This document shows positions 1-7,384 of a stretch of DNA of 34,063 bases, piece by piece. The notes beneath the pieces are model-generated. The model ran no database searches. It was not told where the DNA came from and saw only the letters and a program-made list of their open reading frames with translations. The stretch is from an uncultured Olsenella sp. (GTDB lineage Bacteria; Actinomycetota; Coriobacteriia; Coriobacteriales; Atopobiaceae). The stretch covers positions 1 through 34,063 of the forward strand of contig UQIF01000024.1 in the NCBI GenBank assembly GCA_900540955.1, read 5' to 3'. The position numbers were made by a program, and so were the translations under genes. Numbering within the stretch: position 1 is the stretch's first letter; each line of letters opens with the position of its first letter.

Positions 1-969
1 CTTGGACATCTTCTCGGCCTTGCCGGTCTCGGCATTGCGCACGGTGAGGAAGCCGTGGGCAAAGACGTGCTCGGGCAGGGGCTCGCCGATGGCCATGAGC
101 ATAGCCGGCCAAATGACGCAGTGGAAACGGATGATGTCCTTGCCCACGACGTGATACTGCGCGGGCCAGCGGTGGGCGTACTCGGCGCGGGAGGCATCGT
201 CATCGAGGCTGTAGCCCACGGCGGTCATGTAGTTGAGAAGGGCGTCGAACCACACGTAGGTCACGTGCTCGTCGTCGAAGGGCACCGGGATGCCCCAGTC
301 GAAGCTCGTGCGGCTGACGGAAAGGTCGGTGAGGCCGCCCTCGACGAAGCTGCGCACCTCGTTCATGCGGAAGGCCGGCTGGACGAAGTCGGGGTGCTCG
401 TCGTAGAGCTTGAGCAGGCGGTCCTGGAACGCGGAGAGCTTGAAGAAGTAGGACTCCTCCTGCACGCGCTCGAGCGGGCGGCCGCAGTCCGGGCACAGGT
501 GCTGGCCGGGGGTCTCGCGCTCCTCGTCGGACTTCTTTACCTGGTTCTCGGTGAAGTAGGTCTCCTCAGGGACGCAGTACCAGCCGTCGTAGCTGCCCTT
601 ATACAGGTAGCCTGACTCCTTCATGCGCTCCCACAGGCACTGCACCGCGTGGTGCTGGCGCGGCTCGGTGGTGCGGATGAAGTCGTCGTTGGAGATCTCG
701 AGCTCGCGCCAGAGGTTCTTGAAAAGAGGGGCCTGCGAGTCGCACCAGGCCTGCGGCGTGTCGAAGCCGTGGGCCGCGGCGGCCTCGGCGACCTTCTCGC
801 CGTGCTCGTCCATGCCGGTGAGGAACTTGACGTCGTAGCCGGCGGCGCGGCGGTAGCGCGCCTGGACGTCGCAGAGCATCGTGCAGTACGCGGTGCCCAG
901 GTGCGGCGCCGCGTTGACGTAGTAGATGGGGGTGGTGATGTAGAAAGAAGGCTTGCTCGTGTTTGCCAT
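1..969 (-). CDS. metG: Methionyl-tRNA synthetase, 3' end outside the window
   Basis: Class I aminoacyl-tRNA synthetase that charges tRNA-Met in the cytoplasm. The 323 visible codons start MANTSKPSFYITTPIYYVN, followed by the HIGH-type motif HLGTA (about residues 23-27), the FLTGMDEHG stretch, and a zinc-knuckle region with a CPDC pair. The last visible residues are KMSK, the ATP-binding signature, so the anticodon-binding half lies beyond the left edge. The ATG at 969 precedes the canonical N-terminus. It is divergent from a LysR regulator and shares a 148-bp regulatory gap with it. A weak sigma70-like promoter (TACAAT at 1006-1011) sits upstream, with a LysR-type box over its -35 region. Identity is near certain; control by the neighbouring LysR protein is inference. 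Confidence 0.97.
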   Translation of the reverse strand, partial: MANTSKPSFYITTPIYYVNAAPHLGTAYCTMLCDVQARYRRAAGYDVKFLTGMDEHGEKVAEAAAAHGFDTPQAWCDSQAPLFKNLWRELEISNDDFIRTTEPRQHHAVQCLWERMKESGYLYKGSYDGWYCVPEETYFTENQVKKSDEERETPGQHLCPDCGRPLERVQEESYFFKLSAFQDRLLKLYDEHPDFVQPAFRMNEVRSFVEGGLTDLSVSRTSFDWGIPVPFDDEHVTYVWFDALLNYMTAVGYSLDDDASRAEYAHRWPAQYHVVGKDIIRFHCVIWPAMLMAIGEPLPEHVFAHGFLTVRNAETGKAEKMSK

Positions 970-1005
970 GTGCGGGCTCCCAATGACGGAGTGGATAACC
1001 GTATG

Positions 1006-1034
1006 ATTGTACCGCCTTACTCCTGTCATTTCAG
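1006..1034 (-). promoter_or_regulatory. Putative metG promoter
   Basis: On the minus strand TACAAT (1006-1011) is a good -10. A 17-bp spacer places the -35 at 1029-1034, where the sequence CTGAAA matches poorly. The first LysR-type box (1031-1043) overlaps this -35, so a bound regulator could activate or block it. The assignment is by pattern only. Confidence 0.4.
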
Positions 1035-1095
1035 CCTGTCTGATTTGGCAGTCATTCCAGACAGGCTGAAAAAGCTGCCAAATCAGACAGGCTGA
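1031..1095. promoter_or_regulatory. Triple LysR-type operator (three 13-bp T-N11-A boxes, 26-bp phasing)
   Basis: Three copies of an interrupted dyad TCAG-N5-CTGA fitting the LysR-family T-N11-A rule: TCAGCCTGTCTGA at 1031-1043, CCAGACAGGCTGA at 1057-1069 and TCAGACAGGCTGA at 1083-1095. Box starts are exactly 26 bp apart. Boxes 1 and 3 are embedded in a perfect 21-bp inverted repeat (1031-1051 with 1075-1095). Box 3 ends 22 bp before the lysR ATG and box 1 overlaps the metG -35, so the element can serve both divergent genes. The 4-N5-4 architecture is that of E. coli MetR sites, although the bases differ. Confidence 0.7.
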
Positions 1096-1117
1096 TTTTG
1101 CAGGTGGGGAGAAGCGC

Positions 1118-2029
1118 ATGACGCTCACGCAGCTCAGGTATGCCATCGAGGTCGCCGACGCGGGGTCGATCACCCAGGCAGCCAAGCGCCTCTTCATCGC
1201 GCAGCCGAGCCTCTCGAAGGCCGTGAGCGAGCTCGAGGCCGAGATGGGCATCGCGATCTTCGACCGCTCGTCGCGCGGCGTCACGCTCACCGAGGAGGGC
1301 ACGCGCTTCCTCAGCTACGCGCGCCAGGTCGTCGAGCAGGCAGACCTGCTCGAGAGCCGCTACGTCAAAGACACGCCGGTGCGCCGCGTCTTCGCCGTCT
1401 CGAGCCAGCACTACGCCTTCGTGGTCAACGCCTTCGTCGAGCTCGTCCGCGAGATCGGCCGCGAGCGCTACGAGTTCTCGCTGCGCGAGGGCACGACGCA
1501 GGGCATTATCGACGACGTGCGCCTGCAGCGCTCGGAGCTCGGCGTCATCTACCGCAGCCGCTTTAACCGCGAGGTCATCACCGAGGCCGTGCGCCGCGCG
1601 GAGCTGCGATTCGAGCCGCTTTTCACGGCGAGCCCGCATGTATTTGTGAGCAGGACGTCTCCCTTGGCAGACCGCGCGTCCGTGACGCTTGCCGACCTCG
1701 CGCCCTTCCCGCGCCTCACCTACGACCAGGGCATCCAGAACTCGTTCTACTTCAGCGAGGAGCTCCACGCCGTCGAGCCCGCCGACAAGCAGATCGTGGT
1801 CACCGACCGCGCCACGCTCTTCAACCTGCTCATCGGCCTCGACGGCTACACCGTGAGCTCGGGCATCCTCAGCGAGGACTTAAACGGCACCGACATCGTC
1901 GCCGTCCCCCTCGAGTCCGACGAGCAGATGGAGGTCGGCTACCTGCAGCTCGCGGGCCGGCCCCTCTCGCGCGTGGCTGAGCGCTACCTCGAGCACCTGC
2001 GCGCCTACGTGGCGGGCGTGGCGGGCTGA
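1118..2029 (+). CDS. LysR-family transcriptional regulator
   Basis: 303-aa LysR-type regulator of standard family length. The N-terminal winged helix-turn-helix occupies about residues 1-60 (MTLTQLRYAIEVADAGSITQ, then the recognition-helix region AQPSLSKAVSELE and the FDR-G-LTEEG wing). It is followed by a linker helix and a two-lobed ligand-binding domain. A ribosome site (GGTGGGGAG, 1103-1111) precedes the ATG. It lies divergent from metG and just upstream, on the same strand, of a MetE-like methyltransferase gene, and three LysR-type boxes sit in its own promoter region. This suggests an autoregulated methionine or sulfur regulator acting like MetR. The ligand cannot be read from sequence, so the MetR-like role is inferred from neighbours only. 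Confidence 0.9.
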   Translation: MTLTQLRYAIEVADAGSITQAAKRLFIAQPSLSKAVSELEAEMGIAIFDRSSRGVTLTEEGTRFLSYARQVVEQADLLESRYVKDTPVRRVFAVSSQHYAFVVNAFVELVREIGRERYEFSLREGTTQGIIDDVRLQRSELGVIYRSRFNREVITEAVRRAELRFEPLFTASPHVFVSRTSPLADRASVTLADLAPFPRLTYDQGIQNSFYFSEELHAVEPADKQIVVTDRATLFNLLIGLDGYTVSSGILSEDLNGTDIVAVPLESDEQMEVGYLQLAGRPLSRVAERYLEHLRAYVAGVAG

Positions 2030-2037
2030 CGCGAGGC

Positions 2038-2081
2038 ATGGCAAGAAGGACGGTGCTTCTTGCCATAGCTGTTAGCTATGG
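2038..2081 (+). other. Two overlapping hairpins between lysR and the metE-like gene
   Basis: Hairpin A pairs 2038-2048 with 2056-2066 (11-bp perfect stem, 7-nt loop) just after the lysR stop. Hairpin B pairs CCATAGCT (2063-2070) with AGCTATGG (2074-2081), loop GTT. They share 2063-2066, so in RNA they cannot both form fully. Neither is followed by a U-tract, so they could be a poor lysR terminator, an attenuator-like switch or, as DNA, an operator (ATAGCT-GTT-AGCTAT; it also contains TAGC-N5-GCTA, a T-N11-A dyad). Confidence 0.45.
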
Positions 2082-2167
2082 GACTTCATAGTTAGTTGAT
2101 ACTTCTCTATGGGCTGATAAAGCAGCAGACTTCTGGGCAGCAAAACAGCCCACGGAAAGGATCGACC

Positions 2168-3301
2168 ATGCCCTACACCCACAACGCCCCGTTCCGCTAC
2201 GACGTCGTCGGCAGCTTCCTGCGCCCGGACGTCCTCAAGCAGGCCCGCGCCGACCATGCCGCCGGCGTCATCGACGACGCCGCGCTCAAGGCCGTCGAGG
2301 ACGAGGCCATCCGCGACCTCGTCGCCAAGCAGAAGGCGGCAGGCCTGCACGCGATCACCGACGGCGAGTTCCGCCGCAGCTACTGGCACCTCGACTTCAT
2401 GTGGGGGCTGGGCGGCATCGAGCGCCGCACGAGCCGGACCGGCTACATGTTCCACGACGAGGAGACCACTGCCGACACCGCCGTCGTCACGGGCAAGGTC
2501 TCCGGCGAGAACCACCCGTTCGTCGAGCACTTCAAGTTCGTGAAGGCCCTCGAGGAGGACGGCCAGGTCGCGCGCCAGACCATGCCCGCCCCCGCCCAGA
2601 CCTACTCCGAGGTCATCCTCGACCGCTGCGACGGCCAGGTCGAGAGCCTGCGCTCGGTCTACCCCGACGACCAGGCCCTCATCGACGACATCGCCTCCGC
2701 CTACCGCACCGTGATCGCCGACCTCTACGCCGCCGGCTGCCGCTCCATCCAGTTCGACGACTGCACCTGGGGCATCTACTGCGACGGCGACTTCGTGGCA
2801 AAGACCGGCATGAAGCCCGTCGACGTCCAGAAGATCTCCAAGCGGCTCGTGGCCATTAACAACGCGGCGCTCGAGGGCAAGCCCGCAGACCTCGCCACCA
2901 CCACCCACGTCTGCCGCGGCAACTACCACTCCACCTACGCCTTCGAGGGCGGCTACGACCCTATTGCCCCCTATCTCTTTGCGCACGAGGACGTCGACGC
3001 CTTCTACCTCGAGTTCGATACCCCGCGCGCCGGCGGATTCGAGCCGCTCGCGCACGTGGCCGACGGCAAGAAGGTCGTGCTCGGACTCGTGACCTCCAAG
3101 CAGCCGGGCCTCGAGGACGAGGAGCTGCTCGTCAACCGAATCAACGAGGCGGCCAAGTACGTGCCGCTCGAGAACCTCTGCCTCTCCCCCCAGTGCGGCT
3201 TCGCGTCCTGCGAGTGCGGAAACAAGCTCACCGAGGACGAGCAGTGGGCCAAGGTCGCGCTGGTGCGCCGCGTGGCCGAGCGCGTCTGGGGCGAAGAGTA
3301 A
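2168..3301 (+). CDS. MetE-like cobalamin-independent methionine synthase family protein (YxjG/YxjH type)
   Basis: 377-aa protein with only the C-terminal catalytic half of MetE, as in Bacillus YxjG/YxjH and 'core-MetE' proteins. The family is zinc dependent and transfers a methyl group to homocysteine or a related thiol. Visible signatures are FRYDVVGSFLRP at the N-terminus, AITDGEFRR (about 62-70), IQFDDCTWG (195-202), the zinc-ligand segment THVCRGN (H247, C249) and a second cysteine in PQCGF (C343). The ATG at 2168 follows GGAAAGGATCG. The gene is collinear with the LysR gene and closes before a strong hairpin at 3335-3365. Context with metG and LysR supports a methionine role. The true methyl donor (folate, corrinoid protein or other) is undetermined. 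Confidence 0.88.
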   Translation: MPYTHNAPFRYDVVGSFLRPDVLKQARADHAAGVIDDAALKAVEDEAIRDLVAKQKAAGLHAITDGEFRRSYWHLDFMWGLGGIERRTSRTGYMFHDEETTADTAVVTGKVSGENHPFVEHFKFVKALEEDGQVARQTMPAPAQTYSEVILDRCDGQVESLRSVYPDDQALIDDIASAYRTVIADLYAAGCRSIQFDDCTWGIYCDGDFVAKTGMKPVDVQKISKRLVAINNAALEGKPADLATTTHVCRGNYHSTYAFEGGYDPIAPYLFAHEDVDAFYLEFDTPRAGGFEPLAHVADGKKVVLGLVTSKQPGLEDEELLVNRINEAAKYVPLENLCLSPQCGFASCECGNKLTEDEQWAKVALVRRVAERVWGEE

Positions 3302-3334
3302 AGCAGCCGCCGACATGCCCAAACGATAGAGAGA

Positions 3335-3365
3335 AGCGCCCGGGCCGGCAGACGGCTCGGGCGCT
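3335..3365. terminator. Convergent-gene terminator hairpin
   Basis: A 13-bp GC-rich stem (3335-3347 with 3353-3365, one G-T wobble) with a GCAGA loop lies between the convergent metE-like gene and rsmI. The U-tract is weak on both sides (CTATGTATAT on the plus side), so efficiency is uncertain. Confidence 0.6.
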
Positions 3366-3417
3366 CTATGTATATGCACTCTACATGCACTCATTTGCCG
3401 CGCATGCGGCAGGCCGG

Positions 3418-4272
3418 CTAGGCCTCGGCCTCGAGAATGGCGTCGTAGACCTCGGACTTGGGCACGCCGAACTCGCGGGCGAGGCGGCGGGCAAGGCCGC
3501 TTTTGGGCTCGCCGGCGGCAAGGCCCTGCACGATGGCCTCCTCGAGCGTGGCGGGACCGCCCGCGACGGCGCGGCGGCGCTCGTCGAGCTCGACGGCGTC
3601 CGGGGCTGCGATGACCACGACGCACTCCCCGCGCACCTCGTCGCGGGCGGCGATCGCCTCGGCGAGCTCGCCGGAGAGCCCGCGCACGCACTCCTCGTGC
3701 AGCTTGGTGAGCTCGCGCACAAGCGCCGCGCGCCTTGCGGGGAACACCTCGGCCACATTGGCAAGCGTGGCCGCCACGCGACGCGGGGACTCGTAGACCA
3801 CAAGCGCGCCCGGAATGCACGCGAGCTCCTCCAGGCGCGTGACCTGGGCTGACTTCTTTCTGGGCAAGAAGCCCTCAAAGAAGAAATGCTCGCTCGCAAG
3901 CCCGCTCGCCACCAGGGCGCACGTGACGGCGGAGGGCCCCGGGACGACCTCGACCTTAAGCCCTGCGTCGAGCGCCGCGTCCACGAGCTTCTGGCCGGGG
4001 TCGCTCACCCCGGGCATGCCGGCGTCCGAGACGAACGCGACGCGCTCCCCCGCCTCGAGGCGCTCGAGCACCGCGGGCACGCGGGAAGCGATCACATTCT
4101 CGTCGCAGCGCTCAAGCCGCGTGCGCAGCTCGAAAGCCGACAGCAGCTTGCCCGTGACGCGGGTATCCTCGCACAGCACGACGTCGGCGCGGCCGAGCAC
4201 GTCGATCACGCGCGGGGACGCGTCCTGCAGGTTGCCTATGGGCGTACCGACGACGGAGAGCAGGCCCGCCAT
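3418..4272 (-). CDS. rsmI: 16S rRNA (cytidine-1402-2'-O)-methyltransferase RsmI
   Basis: 284-aa SAM-dependent methylase of the tetrapyrrole-methylase fold; it modifies C1402 in the ribosomal P site. Recognised by LLSVVGTPIGNLQDASPR at the N-terminus, then VLCEDTRVTGKLL, the glycine-rich FVSDAGMPGVSDPG, the SAM-pocket VVPGPSAVTCALVASGL, and FEGFLPRKK. Length is normal. The ATG at 4272 overlaps the TGA of the upstream GH5-like gene by one base (TGATG), so the two are translationally coupled. A longer open frame extends upstream of this ATG but reads antisense-like, low-complexity sequence through the neighbouring gene and is not used. Confidence 0.95.
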   Translation of the reverse strand: MAGLLSVVGTPIGNLQDASPRVIDVLGRADVVLCEDTRVTGKLLSAFELRTRLERCDENVIASRVPAVLERLEAGERVAFVSDAGMPGVSDPGQKLVDAALDAGLKVEVVPGPSAVTCALVASGLASEHFFFEGFLPRKKSAQVTRLEELACIPGALVVYESPRRVAATLANVAEVFPARRAALVRELTKLHEECVRGLSGELAEAIAARDEVRGECVVVIAAPDAVELDERRRAVAGGPATLEEAIVQGLAAGEPKSGLARRLAREFGVPKSEVYDAILEAEA

Positions 4273-5318
4273 CAGACGATCATCCCGCGCTCGAAGCTCG
4301 AGAGCGCCACGCGAGCGTCCCAGCTGGTAAGAAGCCCCGAGGTCTTCCAGGTGCTGAAGAACCACGCGGGGCACGCGGCGTAGGCCTCGAGCTGCTCGGA
4401 GGTGTAGACGCGCTCGAGCGCGATGCGGCCCTCGGGGGTCATCTGGGCGTCGGAGAGCGGAAGCGCGCTCGACCACTTGCCCACCATGACCGGCATGCCG
4501 GTGCGGGCGGCGTCCTTGAGCGCGCGCTTGTGCGCATCCACCAGGCGACGGACGCCGGAGGGCCCGGCGACGTCGATTTTGCGGCCATAGGGGTGATCCA
4601 TGTGGGCGTCTACCCACACGTTGCGGTAATGGCGCTGGGCCATGAAGTTGATGAACCCGGACGGGAAGCCTCCGTCGGGCATGATGACCACGGGCTCCTC
4701 GCCGGCGGCGCTTCTTACCAGCTCGTACGCCTCGCGGTAATAATTGCGAAGCTGATGCTGGGGAACGCCGTCGGTGAGCGTCAGGCCGCGGCGGTGCTGG
4801 ACCACGACGTCGTCGGCGATCTCTATGCCAAAGAAGCCCATGCGCGACGCGTAGCGCTTGGAGAGACGGTACACGACGTCGAGGGCGGCGTCGCGGGCGA
4901 GGCGCATGTTTGCCAGGTCGCGGCACATGACGTCGCCCTCGTGCGGGGCGCCGGGGTTGATGGCGAGGGCAAAGACGACCTTGAGGTCGATCTCCTCCGC
5001 CCAGTCGAGGGCGCGGTCCACGTGCTCGATGCAGCCCACATAGGGGCCGCAGTCAGGTCCGTCCTCGCCAAAGACGTACCAAGGCACGGGCAGGCGGACG
5101 GCGTTGAACCCGCGCGCGGCGATGCGCACGAAGTCCTCGCGCCCCATGAAATCCTCGCGGTGCTTGCGCACGAGATCCGCGTAACGGGCGCGGCCGAGGG
5201 CGACGACCAGCGCTTCCTCGTCCAAGGCACCCGAATCGGCAAAGAGCTCGGGCGTGACCCACGACTCGAGCGTGAGCCAACCCGTCAAGTTGACGCCGTG
5301 CAATGCCCCGCCTGCCAT
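4272..5318 (-). CDS. GH5-like (exo-beta-1,3-glucanase type) protein lacking both catalytic glutamates
   Basis: 348-aa cytoplasmic TIM-barrel protein with no signal peptide. It resembles GH5 subfamily 9 exo-1,3-beta-glucanases: GVNLTGWLTLESWVTPELF at residues 8-26, FNAVRLPVPW (71-80) and AWFFSTWKTSG (318-328), all close to the yeast Exg1-type pattern. At the acid/base site, where the family has GIEL-NEP, this protein has GIEIADD (164-170), so N-E is replaced by D-D. At the nucleophile site, usually VGEWS, it has VGKWS with lysine at 281. Both essential glutamates therefore appear absent, which points to a pseudoenzyme or a sugar-binding role. It is coupled to rsmI by a one-base overlap. Family confidence is good; loss of activity is inferred from remembered family motifs, not from an alignment. 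Confidence 0.8.
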   Translation of the reverse strand: MAGGALHGVNLTGWLTLESWVTPELFADSGALDEEALVVALGRARYADLVRKHREDFMGREDFVRIAARGFNAVRLPVPWYVFGEDGPDCGPYVGCIEHVDRALDWAEEIDLKVVFALAINPGAPHEGDVMCRDLANMRLARDAALDVVYRLSKRYASRMGFFGIEIADDVVVQHRRGLTLTDGVPQHQLRNYYREAYELVRSAAGEEPVVIMPDGGFPSGFINFMAQRHYRNVWVDAHMDHPYGRKIDVAGPSGVRRLVDAHKRALKDAARTGMPVMVGKWSSALPLSDAQMTPEGRIALERVYTSEQLEAYAACPAWFFSTWKTSGLLTSWDARVALSSFERGMIV

Positions 5319-5360
5319 GGCTACCTCCGCTGCGATGCCGATTCCTGCCTTCCTCGTTTG

Positions 5361-5443
5361 AGTATAGCCGCCGGATGGGACAACAATGTCACCCCGCTGC
5401 GCACAATCTGAAAAAGGCGACGAATGTCACCCAAGCGTCACCC
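5361..5443 (-). promoter_or_regulatory. Putative promoter of the GH5-like/rsmI operon with repeated GTCACCC motifs
   Basis: TATACT at 5361-5366 (minus strand) is a good -10; the -35 is unclear (an ATTGTT-like hexamer 15-16 bp upstream). Just upstream, AATGTCACCC occurs at 5385-5394 and again at 5423-5432 (38-bp spacing), and GTCACCC recurs at 5437-5443, which looks like a set of regulator sites. The rest of the 186-bp gap shows nothing else recognisable. Confidence 0.4.
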
Positions 5444-5504
5444 GAACCCCACGAGGTGCCCAGAAAACCACCATCATGAGGCAGCGTTCGGCGGCGCCGC
5501 GCCC

Positions 5505-5927
5505 CTACGGCCGGTACGTCGCGCAGTTGAGCGGCGTCTCGTACACGTCGACCTGGGAGCACGGCAGGCCGCGGGCGATGAGCTCGCAGGCGAAGTGGCG
5601 CGCAAGGTTCTCGGCAGTGGTGCGGAAGGGCACCACGGTGAGCGAGAACCCCTCGGACTCGAGCGCCTCGACGGTCGAGGGCTTGAGCGTGCCCTCCTCC
5701 ACGAGGAAGGTGTGGTCGTACTCGTCGACGAGCTCGCGGAGCGCGCGCTTGAACACGCCGAAGTCGAGGACCATGTCGCGCATGGTCCCCTCCTTTTGCA
5801 GCTCATCCTGCTCGAGGTAGGCGACCACGCGCCAGCGGTGGCCGTGAAGGTTCTCGCACTTGCCGTAGTAGTCGGCGAGGAAATGAGCGGCGTCGAAGGA
5901 CGCCTCGGTCTTGAGCCCGAACGACAT
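5505..5927 (-). CDS. queD: 6-carboxy-5,6,7,8-tetrahydropterin synthase (QueD/PTPS family)
   Basis: 140-aa PTPS-family enzyme that converts dihydroneopterin triphosphate to 6-carboxytetrahydropterin in queuosine/7-deazaguanine synthesis. Zinc ligands are visible as H15 (FDAAHFL) and the HGH pair H28/H30, with catalytic Cys24 in GKCENLHGHRW; later MVLDFG (substrate region) and YDHTFL follow. The ATG at 5927 was chosen because AAAGGAG lies seven bases upstream; the frame stays open further upstream but without a better site. No queC, queE or queF is adjacent, so the rest of the pathway must be elsewhere. Length is slightly above E. coli QueD. Confidence 0.93.
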   Translation of the reverse strand: MSFGLKTEASFDAAHFLADYYGKCENLHGHRWRVVAYLEQDELQKEGTMRDMVLDFGVFKRALRELVDEYDHTFLVEEGTLKPSTVEALESEGFSLTVVPFRTTAENLARHFACELIARGLPCSQVDVYETPLNCATYRP

Positions 5928-5970
5928 GCGGGTCTCCTTTCTGGGCGGCGCGGCGGCCGCGGTAAGAAAA

Positions 5971-5994
5971 GCGCCGGGAACGCGCGGCGGGCGC
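5971..5994 (-). terminator. Possible terminator between the hexosaminidase gene and queD
   Basis: On the minus strand GCGCC (5990-5994) pairs with GGCGC (5971-5975) around a GC-rich loop and is followed by TTTTCTT. The stem is short but the U-rich tail is good. It lies in the 103-bp gap and would end the upstream transcript before queD. Confidence 0.4.
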
Positions 5995-6030
5995 AAGGCG
6001 GCGGGCGGAGCGGCAAGAAGCCCCAGGCCC

Positions 6031-7266
6031 TTAAGCCTCCACCAGCCCCGCCACCTGCTTGGCGGCGATGATGCGCAAGACGGACTCGTCTATGCGTTCC
6101 TCGGTCAGGCTTCCGGAGTAGACGGCATCGATGATACCCTGATGCGCCGCCCACGGGTCGGACGGCATGAGGAGCACGTCGCCGCCCGCCGCGACGAAGC
6201 GCACGCCAGCGTCCTCGGGCTCGAAGTTGCGCGAGATGGCGCCCATGCACAAAGAATCGCTGATCACGACGCCCGCAAAGCCGAGTCTTCCGCGCAGCTC
6301 CTCCGTGATCATGACGCGCGAGAGCGAGGCGGGCAGGCCGTCGCCGGCGGCGTTCGGGGTCTGGATGTGGCCCACCATGACAAAGGGGCAGCCGGCGTCG
6401 ATGGCGGCCTTGAAGGGCACGTACTCGCACGCGCACAGCTCATCGACGCTTCGCCACGACGTGACGGCGCCCGTGTGCGAGTCGCCCTGAGTGTCCCCGT
6501 GGCCCGGGAAGTGCTTGGCACAGGGCAGGGTGCCCGCCTGAAGCATGGCCTCGACCTCTGACGACACCATCTGTGCGCAGACGTCGGGGTCGCCCGAGAA
6601 GGAGCGGTGGCCGATGACCGGGTTATCGGGATTCGTGAGCACGTCCGCCACCGGGGCGAAGTCGACGGAAAAACCGATGTCGCGCAGGTAGGACCCGATA
6701 ACGCCGCCCACATGGGCGGCGCGGTCCGCGTCACCCGACTCGCCAATCCACCACATGTTGGGGAAGCGCTCGACGTCGAAATGCCCAGAGTTCGCGACGC
6801 GCGCAACGAGCGGGCCGCCCTCCTCGTCGACGCCGGTAAAGACCGGGATACCCGCGCCGGCGCCGCGCGAGAGCTCGACAGTGCCGGAAAGAAGGTCGCG
6901 CAGCTGCCGGTCGCCGGCGATGTTGCCGCCGAAGTAGACGACCCCGCCCACCGGAAGCTTGGCGAGTGCCTCTTTGGTGAGGGGCCCGGCCTCGGTGGCG
7001 CAATCGACCCCCGTGAGCTGCTCGGGCGTGACGAAGAGCATCTGGGCGACCTTCTGCTCGAGCGTCATCGAGGAAAGGAGGCGCTCAGCCGCGGACTGCG
7101 GCTCGGGCTCGACCGTGGCGTCGGGCTCTGCCTCAGGCCCCGGCCCCGCTGCAGGCCCTTCTTGCCTACCGGTCGCGCAGCCCCCGAGGGCCAGGGCGGA
7201 GGCGCAACCGAGCGCCCCAAGCGCCTGGCGGCGCGTGAGCCGAAGATCAGTCAAGGGAAGCAGCAT
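6031..7266 (-). CDS. GH3 beta-N-acetylhexosaminidase lipoprotein (NagZ-like)
   Basis: 411-aa secreted GH3 enzyme expected to remove beta-linked N-acetylhexosamine, for example from peptidoglycan fragments. The N-terminus carries a twin-arginine-like stretch LTRRQAL (10-16), a hydrophobic core and a lipobox ALGGC with the lipidated cysteine at 30, then an acidic, proline-rich linker. The catalytic domain shows MTLEQKVAQMLFV, GVDEEGGPLVARV, the NagZ signature AKHFPGHGDTQGDSH, containing the His and Asp of the general acid/base dyad, and GVVISDSLCMGAI with the nucleophile aspartate. ATG 7266 is preferred over an in-frame GTG six bases upstream because AGAAGG is correctly spaced only for the ATG. 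It is followed by a possible terminator before queD. Confidence 0.92.
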   Translation of the reverse strand: MLLPLTDLRLTRRQALGALGCASALALGGCATGRQEGPAAGPGPEAEPDATVEPEPQSAAERLLSSMTLEQKVAQMLFVTPEQLTGVDCATEAGPLTKEALAKLPVGGVVYFGGNIAGDRQLRDLLSGTVELSRGAGAGIPVFTGVDEEGGPLVARVANSGHFDVERFPNMWWIGESGDADRAAHVGGVIGSYLRDIGFSVDFAPVADVLTNPDNPVIGHRSFSGDPDVCAQMVSSEVEAMLQAGTLPCAKHFPGHGDTQGDSHTGAVTSWRSVDELCACEYVPFKAAIDAGCPFVMVGHIQTPNAAGDGLPASLSRVMITEELRGRLGFAGVVISDSLCMGAISRNFEPEDAGVRFVAAGGDVLLMPSDPWAAHQGIIDAVYSGSLTEERIDESVLRIIAAKQVAGLVEA

Positions 7267-7321
7267 GTTCACGCCCTTCTTTCCGCCCGGGAATACCGGG
7301 GCGGGAGGCCTTGTCGTGTAA

Positions 7322-7358
7322 GGGCGGGCCCCGGCCGACAGTCAGCCGGGGCCCGCCC
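7322..7358 (-). terminator. Strong GC-rich hairpin after the tannase gene
   Basis: Perfect 14-bp all-GC stem (7322-7335 with 7345-7358) with a 9-nt loop lies directly downstream of the tannase stop. The minus-strand tail (TTACACGAC) has little U, so it resembles the U-poor hairpin terminators seen in high-GC Gram-positives. Confidence 0.65.
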
Positions 7359-7384
7359 CGCGTAATCGATGACTCGCCCCAGCG

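Noticed and set aside
2030..2167. SAM riboswitch before the MetE-like gene
   Set aside because: The gap is short and lacks the conserved SAM-I core and terminator; only two small hairpins are seen.
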